A stretch of 60,582 bases of DNA, taken from DATDDB01 sp035260545 (lineage in GTDB: Bacteria; Pseudomonadota; Gammaproteobacteria; Burkholderiales; Gallionellaceae). The stretch is from contig DATFUZ010000037.1 of NCBI GenBank assembly GCA_035260545.1, forward strand, positions 1 to 60,582, given 5' to 3'. Position 1 is the first letter of the stretch. Every line of letters begins with the position of its first letter. Of the stretch, positions 7,529 to 15,517 are shown piece after piece. The notes beneath the pieces were generated by a model, which worked only from the letters and a program-made list of their open reading frames with translations, was not told where the DNA came from and ran no database searches. The translations under genes and the position numbers were made by a program.

Positions 7529-8827
7529 ATGAAACAAAGGGAAATCAAATCATCTGTACTCCGCCGGGCGCTCGTGCCCGCCGCCGGACTGCTTTCCATC
7601 CTCTCTGCCCCGGCTGCATGGGCGGGCGATGCGACGGGCAAGGTTGCCGAGGCAAAGCAGCAGCCGAGCGGGTTCTTCGCGGACATCCGTTACCGCGATG
7701 AGCGCGTCTCCCAGGACGCCCTCACCGGCAAGGTCGCACCCCTGGCAGCCGACGCCTCGACGGTGCGGGCCAAGCTGGGGTACCAGAGCGGGACCTATCA
7801 CGGCATCGGTGCAAGAGTCTCGGCACAGACGCTGCAAACCGTGGGCGGTGGCGGCTACAACAGCACCACCAATGGCATGACGGCTTATTCGACCGTGCCG
7901 GATCCTGTCACCACGCAGTTGGACGAGGCCTACTTGAGCTACAGCGGGCTGGACAACACCCGTTTCGCGCTGGGCCGCCAAGTGGTCAATCTGGATAACG
8001 CGCGGTTCATCGGCAATGTGGGATGGCGCCAGATCGAGCAGACCTTCAACGCCCTGACGGTGGTCAATACTTCGTTGCCTGACACCAGGATCACGGCAGG
8101 CGAAATCGTCCAGGTCAACCGCGTTTTCGGGGATTATAGCCCCCACACCAGCGGCCCCCTTGCCGGGAAAATGAAAATGCATTCCCCTATCGTCAATGTC
8201 AGTTACGGCGGCTGGCAGTACGCGCAGTTGACGGGCTATGGCTATTTCCTGAATTACGATCCCGAAACGCTTTTCACGGCAAACTCGACACGGACCGAGG
8301 GGCTGCGCTTGAAGGGGTCCGCGCCCGCCGGCGGCGTCAAGCTGCTGTATACCGCCGAATATGCCTCCCAGTCGAACTATGGCACCAATCCGGCGAGCTA
8401 CCATGTCGGCTACAATTTCGTGGAGGCAGGGGTGGATGCGGGTCTGGCCGATTTCAGGGCTGGCCGTGAAGTCCTGGGCGCGGATGGCCGGAACCATGCG
8501 TTCCAGACACCGCTGGCCACGCTGCACGCATTCAACGGCTGGGCGGAAATGTTCCTGACCAAGCCCGGGCAAGGGCTGAAGGATACCTACTACGCCGCAG
8601 GCACGAAGATCGCCGCGGCCAGGCTGGACGCAATCTACCATTCGTTTCGCGCGGACCAGCCCACGGCGGCAATCGGCAATTTCGGCAACGAGTGGGACTT
8701 TCAGGCGACCCGCAAGTTTTACCGGCGCTACACGCTGGGCGCAACCTTTGCCGATTTCCGCACGCAAAACGCCACGCTTTACGCGAACACCCGCAGACTG
8801 TGGTTATGGCTTGCCGCGGCATATTGA
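7529..8827 (+). CDS. Putative outer-membrane porin (alginate-export/OprD-like barrel)
   Basis: A 432 aa protein with a signal peptide (ALVPAAGLLSILSAPAAWA) and repeated amphipathic strands such as STVRAKLGYQSGTY, FALGRQVVNLDNARF and ATRKFYRRYTLGATFADFRT, typical of a beta-barrel. The arrangement resembles porins annotated as alginate export or DUF1302-like families, but the substrate cannot be deduced. The start at 7529 is preceded by AGGAAA; it replaces a longer in-frame extension to 7445. It ends in AAAY, with an aromatic last residue as expected for outer-membrane assembly. It is probably co-transcribed with the His-rich protein at 7203. Confidence 0.8.
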   Translation: MKQREIKSSVLRRALVPAAGLLSILSAPAAWAGDATGKVAEAKQQPSGFFADIRYRDERVSQDALTGKVAPLAADASTVRAKLGYQSGTYHGIGARVSAQTLQTVGGGGYNSTTNGMTAYSTVPDPVTTQLDEAYLSYSGLDNTRFALGRQVVNLDNARFIGNVGWRQIEQTFNALTVVNTSLPDTRITAGEIVQVNRVFGDYSPHTSGPLAGKMKMHSPIVNVSYGGWQYAQLTGYGYFLNYDPETLFTANSTRTEGLRLKGSAPAGGVKLLYTAEYASQSNYGTNPASYHVGYNFVEAGVDAGLADFRAGREVLGADGRNHAFQTPLATLHAFNGWAEMFLTKPGQGLKDTYYAAGTKIAAARLDAIYHSFRADQPTAAIGNFGNEWDFQATRKFYRRYTLGATFADFRTQNATLYANTRRLWLWLAAAY

Positions 8828-8858
8828 GTTTCTTCGTGCCGTTCTAGGACGTTATGCA

Positions 8859-8994
8859 AACAATTGGGGGCGCCCCATTAGACGCCCGCGTCAAGCGAGC
8901 AGACGCGATTTAATCCGCCCTAGTCGGCCCCATTTTTTTCAAGTTGACAGGGGCACCATGGCGCAATTAAATCGAGTCTGAGGCCCATTGGTTG
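8859..8994. mobile_element. MITE-like element, degenerate copy
   Basis: Starts AACAATTGGGGG and ends with sequence resembling CCCAATTGTT. It shares the internal block TCAAGTTGACA.GGGCA.CATGGCGCAATTAAATCGA.TCT with the better-preserved element at 46931-47037. The left terminal repeat is damaged. It encodes nothing. Confidence 0.7.
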
Positions 8995-8999
8995 CGCTC

Positions 9000-9533
9000 C
9001 TATTTCTTGATAATTTGTCTATAGTTGGCGATGCTAATTGTTCCGGTGTTTGAATCGGGAAGACTTATTCCGCTGCTTAGCAGTTCGCCGCAATCGCTGT
9101 AATCGAAATCGTAGAAACTATCGCCCATGCTGGTGACCGGCCCCTTGCTTGTGCGCGGATTTAGAAACACAAACACTGTCTGCCGTCCGAGCAATTGGTC
9201 AATAACCGTCTCCTGTCCGCGGGTCACAAAAAAGCAGTTCGGGTTTTTCGGGTCAAAGTCTATCCCCTTGTAATAAATATCCTTCTTCTTGACTTTCCTA
9301 CCCTCCGGATATGTGGTGGTAATTCGATTCATGTCCCAATAGAGCAACGCGATCGAAGCCTTAAGATACTCATCATCAGGAATATATCGGTGTTGCGCCC
9401 GACAATATCCCGGCGGATAGACGGCAAGGTATGCATATCTTGCGCCGCCTCCCAATGCGAGCAAGATGAATATGGAAAGTACTTTGGCCAACCTAGACTT
9501 CTGTTTCTTGAACAATGCGCTCATGCTGGCCAT
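9000..9533 (-). CDS. Hypothetical membrane-anchored protein
   Basis: A 177 aa protein with a basic N-terminus and one transmembrane segment (VLSIFILLALGGGARYAYLAV, about residues 18-38) followed by a soluble domain carrying three to four cysteines (YCRAQH, NPNCFFV, DCGELL) that could form disulfides in the periplasm. No family recognised. Base composition is clearly AT-richer than the flanking core genes and it is followed on the same strand side by other AT-rich membrane proteins (9853-10503), suggesting a small acquired cluster. An internal start at 9524 is also possible. Confidence 0.6.
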   Translation of the reverse strand: MASMSALFKKQKSRLAKVLSIFILLALGGGARYAYLAVYPPGYCRAQHRYIPDDEYLKASIALLYWDMNRITTTYPEGRKVKKKDIYYKGIDFDPKNPNCFFVTRGQETVIDQLLGRQTVFVFLNPRTSKGPVTSMGDSFYDFDYSDCGELLSSGISLPDSNTGTISIANYRQIIKK

Positions 9534-9615
9534 CGTTAATTTCTGCCCGATTGGGGCGTAGCTAAATCGTCGGTTACGTCATTCGCGTTCAACATATCTG
9601 CCGCATCACCTTTCC

Positions 9616-9825
9616 TTACATGCAAGCTTGCCGTGGTGCGGTTGCAATGTGAATTCGCCTAATGATAGAGTTGCTTGTTAAATCCGGATTCGGGTTATTG
9701 GGTCCGTAAAGAAACAGCTGGGTCATGTCCGTCATGCGGATATTCATCCACTCCAACGTCTGCGCTAAGTCCAACTCCATGATCCACCCCATCAACAAAT
9801 AGTCAAAAAATCGTTTCGCAAACAA
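9616..9825 (-). CDS. Possible short hypothetical protein or gene fragment
   Basis: A 69-codon frame beginning at TTG, with a hydrophobic start (FFDYLLMGWIMELDL). It lies 27 bp downstream of the membrane protein at 9853-10503 and is AT-rich like it. No ribosome binding site or family supports it, so it may be a remnant of a truncated gene. Confidence 0.25.
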   Translation of the reverse strand: MFAKRFFDYLLMGWIMELDLAQTLEWMNIRMTDMTQLFLYGPNNPNPDLTSNSIIRRIHIATAPRQACM

Positions 9826-9852
9826 TACGCGATAATCATTGGCTTGCGCTCA

Positions 9853-10503
9853 TTAACCACCTGGGCTAAGCTTATTAATTACATCAGTGCCATACAAGCA
9901 GTTATCCACTAACACATAATATAGACCGCGATCTGGTATTCTCTTCTCACCACGTCGAAATGCTTTTAGGTTTTCTTCAGTTCGCATTTTCACCACGACG
10001 CTATCCTTCCACATTACCCAACTCATTGCCTCCAACTCTTCCGTACGCTCCCGAAACACCTCGCAGCAATCTGGATTGTTCGAAAGATAATCACTTACAA
10101 GCTTGTCCATCAAGACATAATCTGTCACCTGATTTGGGGTATCCAATTTAACGAAAAATCTTGCTTGGCTCATCAGCGCCGCCCTAATGAACTCCCGATC
10201 CGTATGGAATTTTCCATCCCTTCCGCAAAGGCCGTGCGAACCCGACATTACAGACATCACAACAATTGGCACGACTCCCATAAGAATTGAGGCAACCGAA
10301 ACAACAACTATTCTCTTCTTCCCAGATGGGGAATGAACATAACCCTGCCAGTTCCGCTTACCTTCAGATACAGGTACGCCCGCACGCAACGCCCAGAATA
10401 TTATTCCGCACCACATGAACAGGCCCAGAAACGTTATCCATCCCAATGGTGGAAAAAAAATCCCCATAATAATGGTGTCCCCTGTGCCTTGAAATATGTT
10501 CAT
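9853..10503 (-). CDS. Hypothetical membrane protein with Cys-containing periplasmic domain
   Basis: The start at 10503 is chosen because GGAGGGG lies about ten bases upstream; a longer start at 10551 has none. The 216 aa product has two N-terminal hydrophobic helices (IIMGIFFPPLGWITFLGLFM and IIFWALRAGV), a third at RIVVVSVASILMGVVPIVVM, then a soluble region of about 120 residues with paired cysteines (NPDCCEVF) and a C-terminal GLYYVLVDNCLYG. No known family identified. It is AT-rich and next to other unknown genes at 9000-9825. Confidence 0.6.
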   Translation of the reverse strand: MNIFQGTGDTIIMGIFFPPLGWITFLGLFMWCGIIFWALRAGVPVSEGKRNWQGYVHSPSGKKRIVVVSVASILMGVVPIVVMSVMSGSHGLCGRDGKFHTDREFIRAALMSQARFFVKLDTPNQVTDYVLMDKLVSDYLSNNPDCCEVFRERTEELEAMSWVMWKDSVVVKMRTEENLKAFRRGEKRIPDRGLYYVLVDNCLYGTDVINKLSPGG

Positions 10504-10556
10504 GCCATCAACCCCTCCATTGCATTTCATTCGATGTTTATGCGCATTCATTAAAG

Positions 10557-11147
10557 TTATTTATGACCCGCCTCAACTTCCCGCATCAGCTTTCTGCCTT
10601 CATCATTCCCGGTTTCAATCTGTATCGCACTCAAGCTCCCCTGTCCTATCCTCGCGATCTCGCCCACCAGCAGGTTCTTGGGCATGGCATGGGTAATGAA
10701 GAGCATGCCCACTTTACCCTTGAGCTGGTTGATGGTCAGCGCGAAGCGTTCGGCGGTGTTCTGGTCGCGAGAACTGGTGGCCTCATCGAAGATGAGCACC
10801 TTGGGCTGTTTGAGCAGGGCCCTGGCAATTGATAGCCGCTGCTTCTGCCCGCCGGAGAGGCCTGTACCCCTCTCGCCGATCTCGGTCTGGTAGCCCTGGG
10901 GCAGGGCTTCGATGGCGGGGTGGATCTCGGCCATCTTGCAGCACTGCACGATCTGCTCGAAGGTGGCGTGCGGGTTGGCCATCATGAGATTCTCATAGAT
11001 GGTGCCGGAGAAGAGCACGGTTTCCTGGGGCACGACGCCGAAGTAGTGCCTGAGTTCGTTGGCGGACATGTTGGCCTGCTGGAATTGCTGCCACAGGCCG
11101 ACCAGGCGCAGCATGGGCTGGGCCCGGCCTTCAGCCATGCTGAACAT
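10557..11147 (-). pseudogene. Internally deleted ABC exporter ATP-binding region
   Basis: The 196-codon frame holds the second half of an ABC ATPase of the type I secretion/exporter class: Q-loop GVVPQETVLFSGTI, signature LSGGQKQRLSIARALL, Walker B VLIFDEATSS and the H-loop region FITHAMP. The Walker A motif and everything between the last transmembrane linker (LRLVGLWQQFQQANMS) and the Q-loop is missing: the linker runs directly into ELRHYFGVVPQET. This is what an internal deletion of roughly 150 residues would leave. The usual Asp-Glu-Ala-Thr-Ser-Ser-Leu-Asp D-loop is also altered (SSRDQNTAE). It cannot bind ATP normally and is almost certainly non-functional. Confidence 0.85.
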
Positions 11148-11321
11148 TCCTCCCCCTTTACCAAGAATGCGATTCGGACGGCCTTGAATGGTAGGCGGGC
11201 GCTTCGATGCGCGTCAACCCCAAAGCCGCTATATGCGCCCTGAATACCTGGCCCCCCGTCAGGCGCGCCACCGCCCGGCACGATGATACCCCGCCGGCCG
11301 CAAAAATCTCCCCAAAGGGGG

Positions 11322-11340
11322 TTGACAGAACGATCGTTCT
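11322..11340 (+). promoter_or_regulatory. Promoter -35 box overlapping a perfect palindromic operator
   Basis: TTGACA at 11322-11327 shares its last base with a perfect 14-bp palindrome AGAACGATCGTTCT (11327-11340). Such GAACGATCGTTC palindromes are typical TetR-family operator cores. It lies 40 bp before the radical SAM gene at 11381; bound repressor would block that promoter. No TetR gene is nearby in the window. Confidence 0.65.
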
Positions 11341-11380
11341 CTCGCACCATGGCGCCAACAACCAAACAGGAATCTGCGCC

Positions 11381-12472
11381 ATGAACCGATCTGGACACTA
11401 CGCCCTGAAACCCGAAACCCGCCGTGGCCGGGGCGCCACCCTGCAAGTCCCCGGCCGCTTCGAGTCCATGGCGCGCCTGACATTCGACGATGGCTGGCAG
11501 GCGCCAATGGAGGACGCGCCGCTGCCGCTTAAGACCACGGTGACGGTGGAACATGCGAAAAGCGTGATCCAGAAACAAACCTCGCCCGACCTGCCATTCG
11601 ACAAGTCGGTGAATGCCTATCGCGGCTGCGAGCATGGCTGCATCTATTGCTATGCGCGGCCCTCGCACGCCTATCTCAACCTCTCGCCGGGGCTGGATTT
11701 CGAGACCAAGCTCTATGCCAAGCCGGATGCGCCGGAACTGCTGCGCGAAGCGCTCGCCACGCGTGGCTACAGCTGCTCGCCGATTGCGCTGGGCACCAAC
11801 ACCGACCCCTACCAGCCGATCGAGCGCGAGTGGAAGATTACCCGCCAGATCCTGGAAGTGCTGGCGGCGCACCGGCACCCGGTTTCCATCGTCACCAAGA
11901 ATGCGCTGATCGAGCGCGACCTGGACATCCTGGCCGACATGGCCCGCGACAACCTGGCCACGGTGTATGTCTCCGTCACCACGCTCAACGGCGACATCGC
12001 GCGGCGCATGGAACCGCGCGCCACCGCGCCCCACCGCCGCCTGCGCACCATCCGCAAACTGACCGATGCGGGCGTGCCCTGCGGGGTGATGGTCGCGCCG
12101 GTGGTGCCCTTTCTCACCGATGCCGAGATGGAAGACATCCTGGAAGCGGCGCGCGACCACGGCGCGCAAAGCGCGGGCTATACGCTGCTGCGCCTGCCGT
12201 ATGAGGTGAAGGACCTGTTCCGCGACTGGCTGAAAGCCCACTACCCGCTGAAGGCCGACCATATCATGAGCCGCCTCCACGCCATGCGCGATGGCCGCGA
12301 CAACGATTCCACCTTTGGCCAGCGCTTCAGCGGAGACGGGCTATTCGCAGAACTGCTGAAGCAGCGCTTCGCCATGGCGTGCGCGCGGCTGGGGCTGAAC
12401 CGGCGCGAACATCAGCTCGATACTTCGCTGTTCCGCATCCCGGAGCGCGAGGGGCAGCTCGCGCTGTTCTAG
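11381..12472 (+). CDS. PA0069 family radical SAM protein (SplB-like)
   Basis: The 363 aa protein carries the radical SAM cluster motif C-x3-C-x2-C as CEHGCIYC (Cys83, 87, 90) within GCEHGCIYCYARPSH, diagnostic of the PA0069/SplB-like family. It also has the family's N-terminal RGRGA and YLNLSPGLDFETKLYAK and the strand SIVTKN. These enzymes bind a 4Fe-4S cluster and cleave S-adenosylmethionine; the substrate of PA0069 proteins is not established, although spore photoproduct lyase is a distant relative. The start at 11381 is preferred over 11207 because the upstream part is non-conserved and overlaps the promoter. The upstream operator suggests regulation by a TetR-type repressor. Confidence 0.93.
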   Translation: MNRSGHYALKPETRRGRGATLQVPGRFESMARLTFDDGWQAPMEDAPLPLKTTVTVEHAKSVIQKQTSPDLPFDKSVNAYRGCEHGCIYCYARPSHAYLNLSPGLDFETKLYAKPDAPELLREALATRGYSCSPIALGTNTDPYQPIEREWKITRQILEVLAAHRHPVSIVTKNALIERDLDILADMARDNLATVYVSVTTLNGDIARRMEPRATAPHRRLRTIRKLTDAGVPCGVMVAPVVPFLTDAEMEDILEAARDHGAQSAGYTLLRLPYEVKDLFRDWLKAHYPLKADHIMSRLHAMRDGRDNDSTFGQRFSGDGLFAELLKQRFAMACARLGLNRREHQLDTSLFRIPEREGQLALF

Positions 12473-12499
12473 CTTCCTAATTTTACGGGGAAACTTCAC

Positions 12500-12520
12500 C
12501 GCGCCGGATATAATGGCGCG
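12500..12520 (+). promoter_or_regulatory. TATAAT box inside a GC-rich inverted repeat
   Basis: CGCGCC (12500-12505) and GGCGCG (12515-12520) flank TATAAT (12509-12514). It is 52 bp upstream of the membrane protein at 12572 and probably its -10 element; the arrangement resembles 17331-17354. Confidence 0.5.
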
Positions 12521-12571
12521 AGACGGGCTCATCGGGGCCGGTTAATCAACAACAATCCAGGGAGGCCATCC

Positions 12572-12844
12572 ATGAAAAAAACCATCACCCGCATCGGTCC
12601 GGTGTCTGCTGCGAAAGTCATGGCGCTGCTGTACTTCTTCATTTCCATCCCGTTCGCGCTGATCATGGCCGTGGTTTCGCATTTTGCGCCACCGGGCGAG
12701 GATCGCTTCGGCATCGCCATGGTCATCATCATGCCCATCCTGTATGCGGCGTTCGGCTTCATCTTCACCCTGATCGGCGCCTGGCTCTATAACGTGATTG
12801 CAGCGATGGTCGGCGGCATCGAATACATCAGCGAAGAGGTGTAA
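12572..12844 (+). CDS. Small conserved membrane protein (DUF3566-like)
   Basis: A 90 aa protein with two long transmembrane helices (about residues 16-38 and 50-78) and the ending WLYNVIAAMVGGIEYISEEV. The arrangement, N-terminal RIGPVSAAKV and acidic C-terminus after GGIE match a widespread proteobacterial family of small inner-membrane proteins annotated as DUF3566-like. Function is unknown. The ATG at 12572 has AGGGAGG about nine bases upstream. It appears monocistronic. Confidence 0.75.
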   Translation: MKKTITRIGPVSAAKVMALLYFFISIPFALIMAVVSHFAPPGEDRFGIAMVIIMPILYAAFGFIFTLIGAWLYNVIAAMVGGIEYISEEV

Positions 12845-13040
12845 CGGCTTCCTCCATTCGGCGCCGGCTCGCCCAATCCCGGACCAGTCATTGCGGCAGC
12901 CGTCATTCCGGTGACGATCAAGCGCATGCGCGCCGCCTGACCGGCTTGCGCCCCGAGCCCAGGTTGACTACCCTGCGCCTTTCGGGCGGGCGGCAAGAGC
13001 CTGCCTTCAGACACCTGCGCCTCGACGAAAGGACAGCGCC

Positions 13041-13874
13041 ATGTTTTTCGACGAACCGATGATCCTGCATTCCACCCGCGGCGACGGCCGTCACTGGCTG
13101 ACCTCCGTGGATTTGCCGCCGCTGCAGATCCTGCCGGCTGAAGGCAACCAGTGCCGGGTGGCGCACAGTCTCGCCCTGCTGCTCAGCGCAAAACTTTCCG
13201 ACGAGGAAGCGCAGGAAGCGCCCGACCTGCCCTGCGAACTCACCCTGACCCGCAAGGATCTTGAGCACGCGCCTGCCCTCAAGGACCGCTTCCGCCCCGA
13301 CCGCGTGCGGGAGGAAGGCGTGCGCATCCGTCTCGAGCTGTGGCCTGCGCCCGAGGGCGAGGAAGGCGACGCGGAGGACGCAGGGGACAAAGCAGACCAG
13401 GCCATGTTCATCACCCCGGTGCCGCCGCCGGAGTGGACTGCGGGCTACGACCAGTGGCTGTACGAAACCACCGCCGCGCTGGGCATGGAACCGCCTCCGC
13501 CGCAGCCCGCCTCCGGCTACGAGGCGGCTTTTTCCGCCGCCGTGGCGCGCGCCCGCGAGCGCCTGCCCGAACTGCGGGCGCGCTTCCTGGCTGGCATGGA
13601 CGGGCTGAACCTCGGCCTCAAGACTGGCCTGAAAACCGACAGCGGCGGTATCGAGTATGTCTGGGTGCGCCCGGCGGCGTGGCCCGAGCCGGACACGCTG
13701 ACCTGCATCCTCGAATCCGAACCCGACGACTGCGCGGCATACCGGCTCGGGCAGCAGCTCACCCTGCGCACCGCGGACATCGCCGACTACGGCATCGGCA
13801 GCGCGGACGCCGGACTGGTGGACCCCGGCTACACCCAGCGCATCGCGGAGGACTACGGCCTCGTGCTGCCCTGA
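13041..13874 (+). CDS. DUF2314-containing cytoplasmic protein
   Basis: The 277 aa protein has an N-terminal domain of about 120 residues of unknown type with an acidic linker (EGEEGDAEDAGDKAD), and a C-terminal part (residues about 195-265) that matches the DUF2314 layout: IEYVWVRPAAWPEPDTLTC, then GQQLTLRTADIADYGI. DUF2314 domains are small beta-rich folds without a defined activity. No signal peptide or membrane segment. It starts at 13041, with AAAGGA upstream, and stands 100 bp before the DUF817 gene. Confidence 0.7.
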   Translation: MFFDEPMILHSTRGDGRHWLTSVDLPPLQILPAEGNQCRVAHSLALLLSAKLSDEEAQEAPDLPCELTLTRKDLEHAPALKDRFRPDRVREEGVRIRLELWPAPEGEEGDAEDAGDKADQAMFITPVPPPEWTAGYDQWLYETTAALGMEPPPPQPASGYEAAFSAAVARARERLPELRARFLAGMDGLNLGLKTGLKTDSGGIEYVWVRPAAWPEPDTLTCILESEPDDCAAYRLGQQLTLRTADIADYGIGSADAGLVDPGYTQRIAEDYGLVLP

Positions 13875-13952
13875 TCCGCCGCTGGACCACAGGTCCGCCC
13901 ACCTGAAGCAGGAACGCCACAGGCGCATGGATTTGACGCCGGAATGAATTAC

Positions 13953-13973
13953 AATCCTCCCCCAGGGAGGATT
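13953..13973 (+). promoter_or_regulatory. Hairpin sequestering the ribosome binding site of the DUF817 gene
   Basis: AATCCTCCC (13953-13961) and GGGAGGATT (13965-13973) are perfect complements with a three-base loop. The right arm is the Shine-Dalgarno for the ATG at 13975, so the site would be fully buried in the folded mRNA. This suggests translational control (temperature, ligand or upstream opening). Confidence 0.65.
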
Positions 13974-13974
13974 C

Positions 13975-14826
13975 ATGATTTCAATGCTGGACGCGCTCGA
14001 CCGCCGCCTGCTCACACCGGCGGTGCCGCCCGCGCTTGAGGGGCCGGCCCGCTTCGCGGTGGAATTTCTTTATTTCGGCATCAAGCAGGCGCGCGCCTGC
14101 CTGTTCGCCTTCCTGTTCTTCCTGGCGGTGTTTTCCGTGCCGCATGCTGGCATGCTCGGCCTGCCCCGCTACGACCTGCTGCTCATCATCGCGCTCGCCA
14201 TCCAGGCCTGGATGCTGTGGGCAAAGCTCGAGACCTGGGACGAATTCAAGGCCATCTGCCTTTTTCACGTCGTCGGCTTCGCGCTGGAAGTGTTCAAGAC
14301 CTCGGCCGGCATCCACTCCTGGGCCTATCCCGATTTCGCCTACACCAAGCTGTGGGGCGTGCCGCTGTTCTCAGGCTTCATGTATGCGGCCGTCGGCAGC
14401 TACATCATCCAGGCCTGGCGGCTGCAGCATCTGCGCATCCGCCACCATCCGCCCTACTGGATGGCCTGGCTGGTCGCCATCGCGATCTATGCGAATTTTT
14501 TTACCCACCACTACATCGGCGATTACCGATGGTATATCACGGCCTGCGTGCTCGGGCTGTATGCCCGCACCACGGTGATTTACATTCCGCTGGACCGCGA
14601 GCGCACCATGCCGCTGCTGCTGGCCTTCGTGCTGATCGGCTTTTTCCTCTGGCTGGCCGAAAACATCAGCACCTTCTATGACGTGTGGAAATACCCCAAC
14701 CAGCTCGGCGCGTGGTCGGCGGTGCACCTGGGCAAATGGAGCTCGTGGTCGCTGCTGGTCATCATGACTTTCACCATCACCGCCAACCTCAAGCACATCA
14801 AGGAACGCATACACATTCCCGCCTGA
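13975..14826 (+). CDS. DUF817 family integral membrane protein
   Basis: The 283 aa protein has about eight transmembrane helices and the DUF817 landmarks: FLYFGIKQARACLF at the N-terminus, HVVGFALEVFKTSAGIHSWAYPD, GVPLFSGFMYAAVGSYI and the end WSSWSLLVIMTFTITANLKHI. The related Bacillus protein is YoaT; function is unknown. ATG at 13975 follows GGGAGGATTC. The mRNA can fold so that this ribosome binding site is masked (13953-13973). A membrane protein gene follows 35 bp later, probably in the same operon. Confidence 0.9.
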   Translation: MISMLDALDRRLLTPAVPPALEGPARFAVEFLYFGIKQARACLFAFLFFLAVFSVPHAGMLGLPRYDLLLIIALAIQAWMLWAKLETWDEFKAICLFHVVGFALEVFKTSAGIHSWAYPDFAYTKLWGVPLFSGFMYAAVGSYIIQAWRLQHLRIRHHPPYWMAWLVAIAIYANFFTHHYIGDYRWYITACVLGLYARTTVIYIPLDRERTMPLLLAFVLIGFFLWLAENISTFYDVWKYPNQLGAWSAVHLGKWSSWSLLVIMTFTITANLKHIKERIHIPA

Positions 14827-14861
14827 GCGCACAGCCCGGGCACCAACGAAAGGACCACACC

Positions 14862-15494
14862 ATGAGCAACGAAACCCCCATCCAGGAATCCTCCCCCGCC
14901 ATCGCAGCCGCTAAACCGCCGCGCTCCACTTTCGTCACCGTCGTCGCCTGGGTGTTCGTCTGCCTGGGCGCGGCCTTCGCCCTGATTTCCGGCGCGGAGC
15001 TGGTGGGCGTGCTGCTGCTTTCCGAGAAAACGATACAGACAGCGGTCAACAACAGCAATGCCCTCGCCCACATGCCCGCCTATAACCGCTTCTTCATCGA
15101 CCATATGGCGCTGACGCTCGGCCTGTCTCTCGCCGGCCTGCTTCTCCTGTTCGTGACCGCCATCGCGCTGCTCAAGCGCAAGCGCTGGGCGCGCCCGGCG
15201 ATGATCGTGCTGCTGAGCCTCGCCGTCATCCGCTACATCGTGGCTGTGACCATGCAGCTGCTCTATTTCTCCCCCGCCTCCATCCCTGCCCCGCCCAACG
15301 CCTCCGAGACCGAGGCCGCCACCTACCACACCATGATGACTGCGGTGATGTACGGCACAGCCCTCTTCTCGATCGCCATCGCGGCGGTGTTCGTGTGGAT
15401 CATCGTGCGTCTGCTGTCGCCCGCGATCAAGGCGGAATTCGGAATGGCTTATGCTTCGTCGACCCCGGATTCTGCTCCACCGCATGCGGGCTAG
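14862..15494 (+). CDS. Hypothetical four-helix membrane protein
   Basis: The 210 aa protein has four hydrophobic segments (about residues 22-48, 78-102, 108-132 and 155-182) separated by short loops, with a Pro/Ala-rich N-terminus and a soluble C-terminal tail. No family recognised. Start at 14862 is preceded by AAAGGA. It is 35 bp after the DUF817 gene on the same strand and probably co-transcribed, so it may act with it in the inner membrane. Confidence 0.7.
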   Translation: MSNETPIQESSPAIAAAKPPRSTFVTVVAWVFVCLGAAFALISGAELVGVLLLSEKTIQTAVNNSNALAHMPAYNRFFIDHMALTLGLSLAGLLLLFVTAIALLKRKRWARPAMIVLLSLAVIRYIVAVTMQLLYFSPASIPAPPNASETEAATYHTMMTAVMYGTALFSIAIAAVFVWIIVRLLSPAIKAEFGMAYASSTPDSAPPHAG

Positions 15495-15517
15495 GCTCGC
15501 TAGAGGGACGACTAGTA

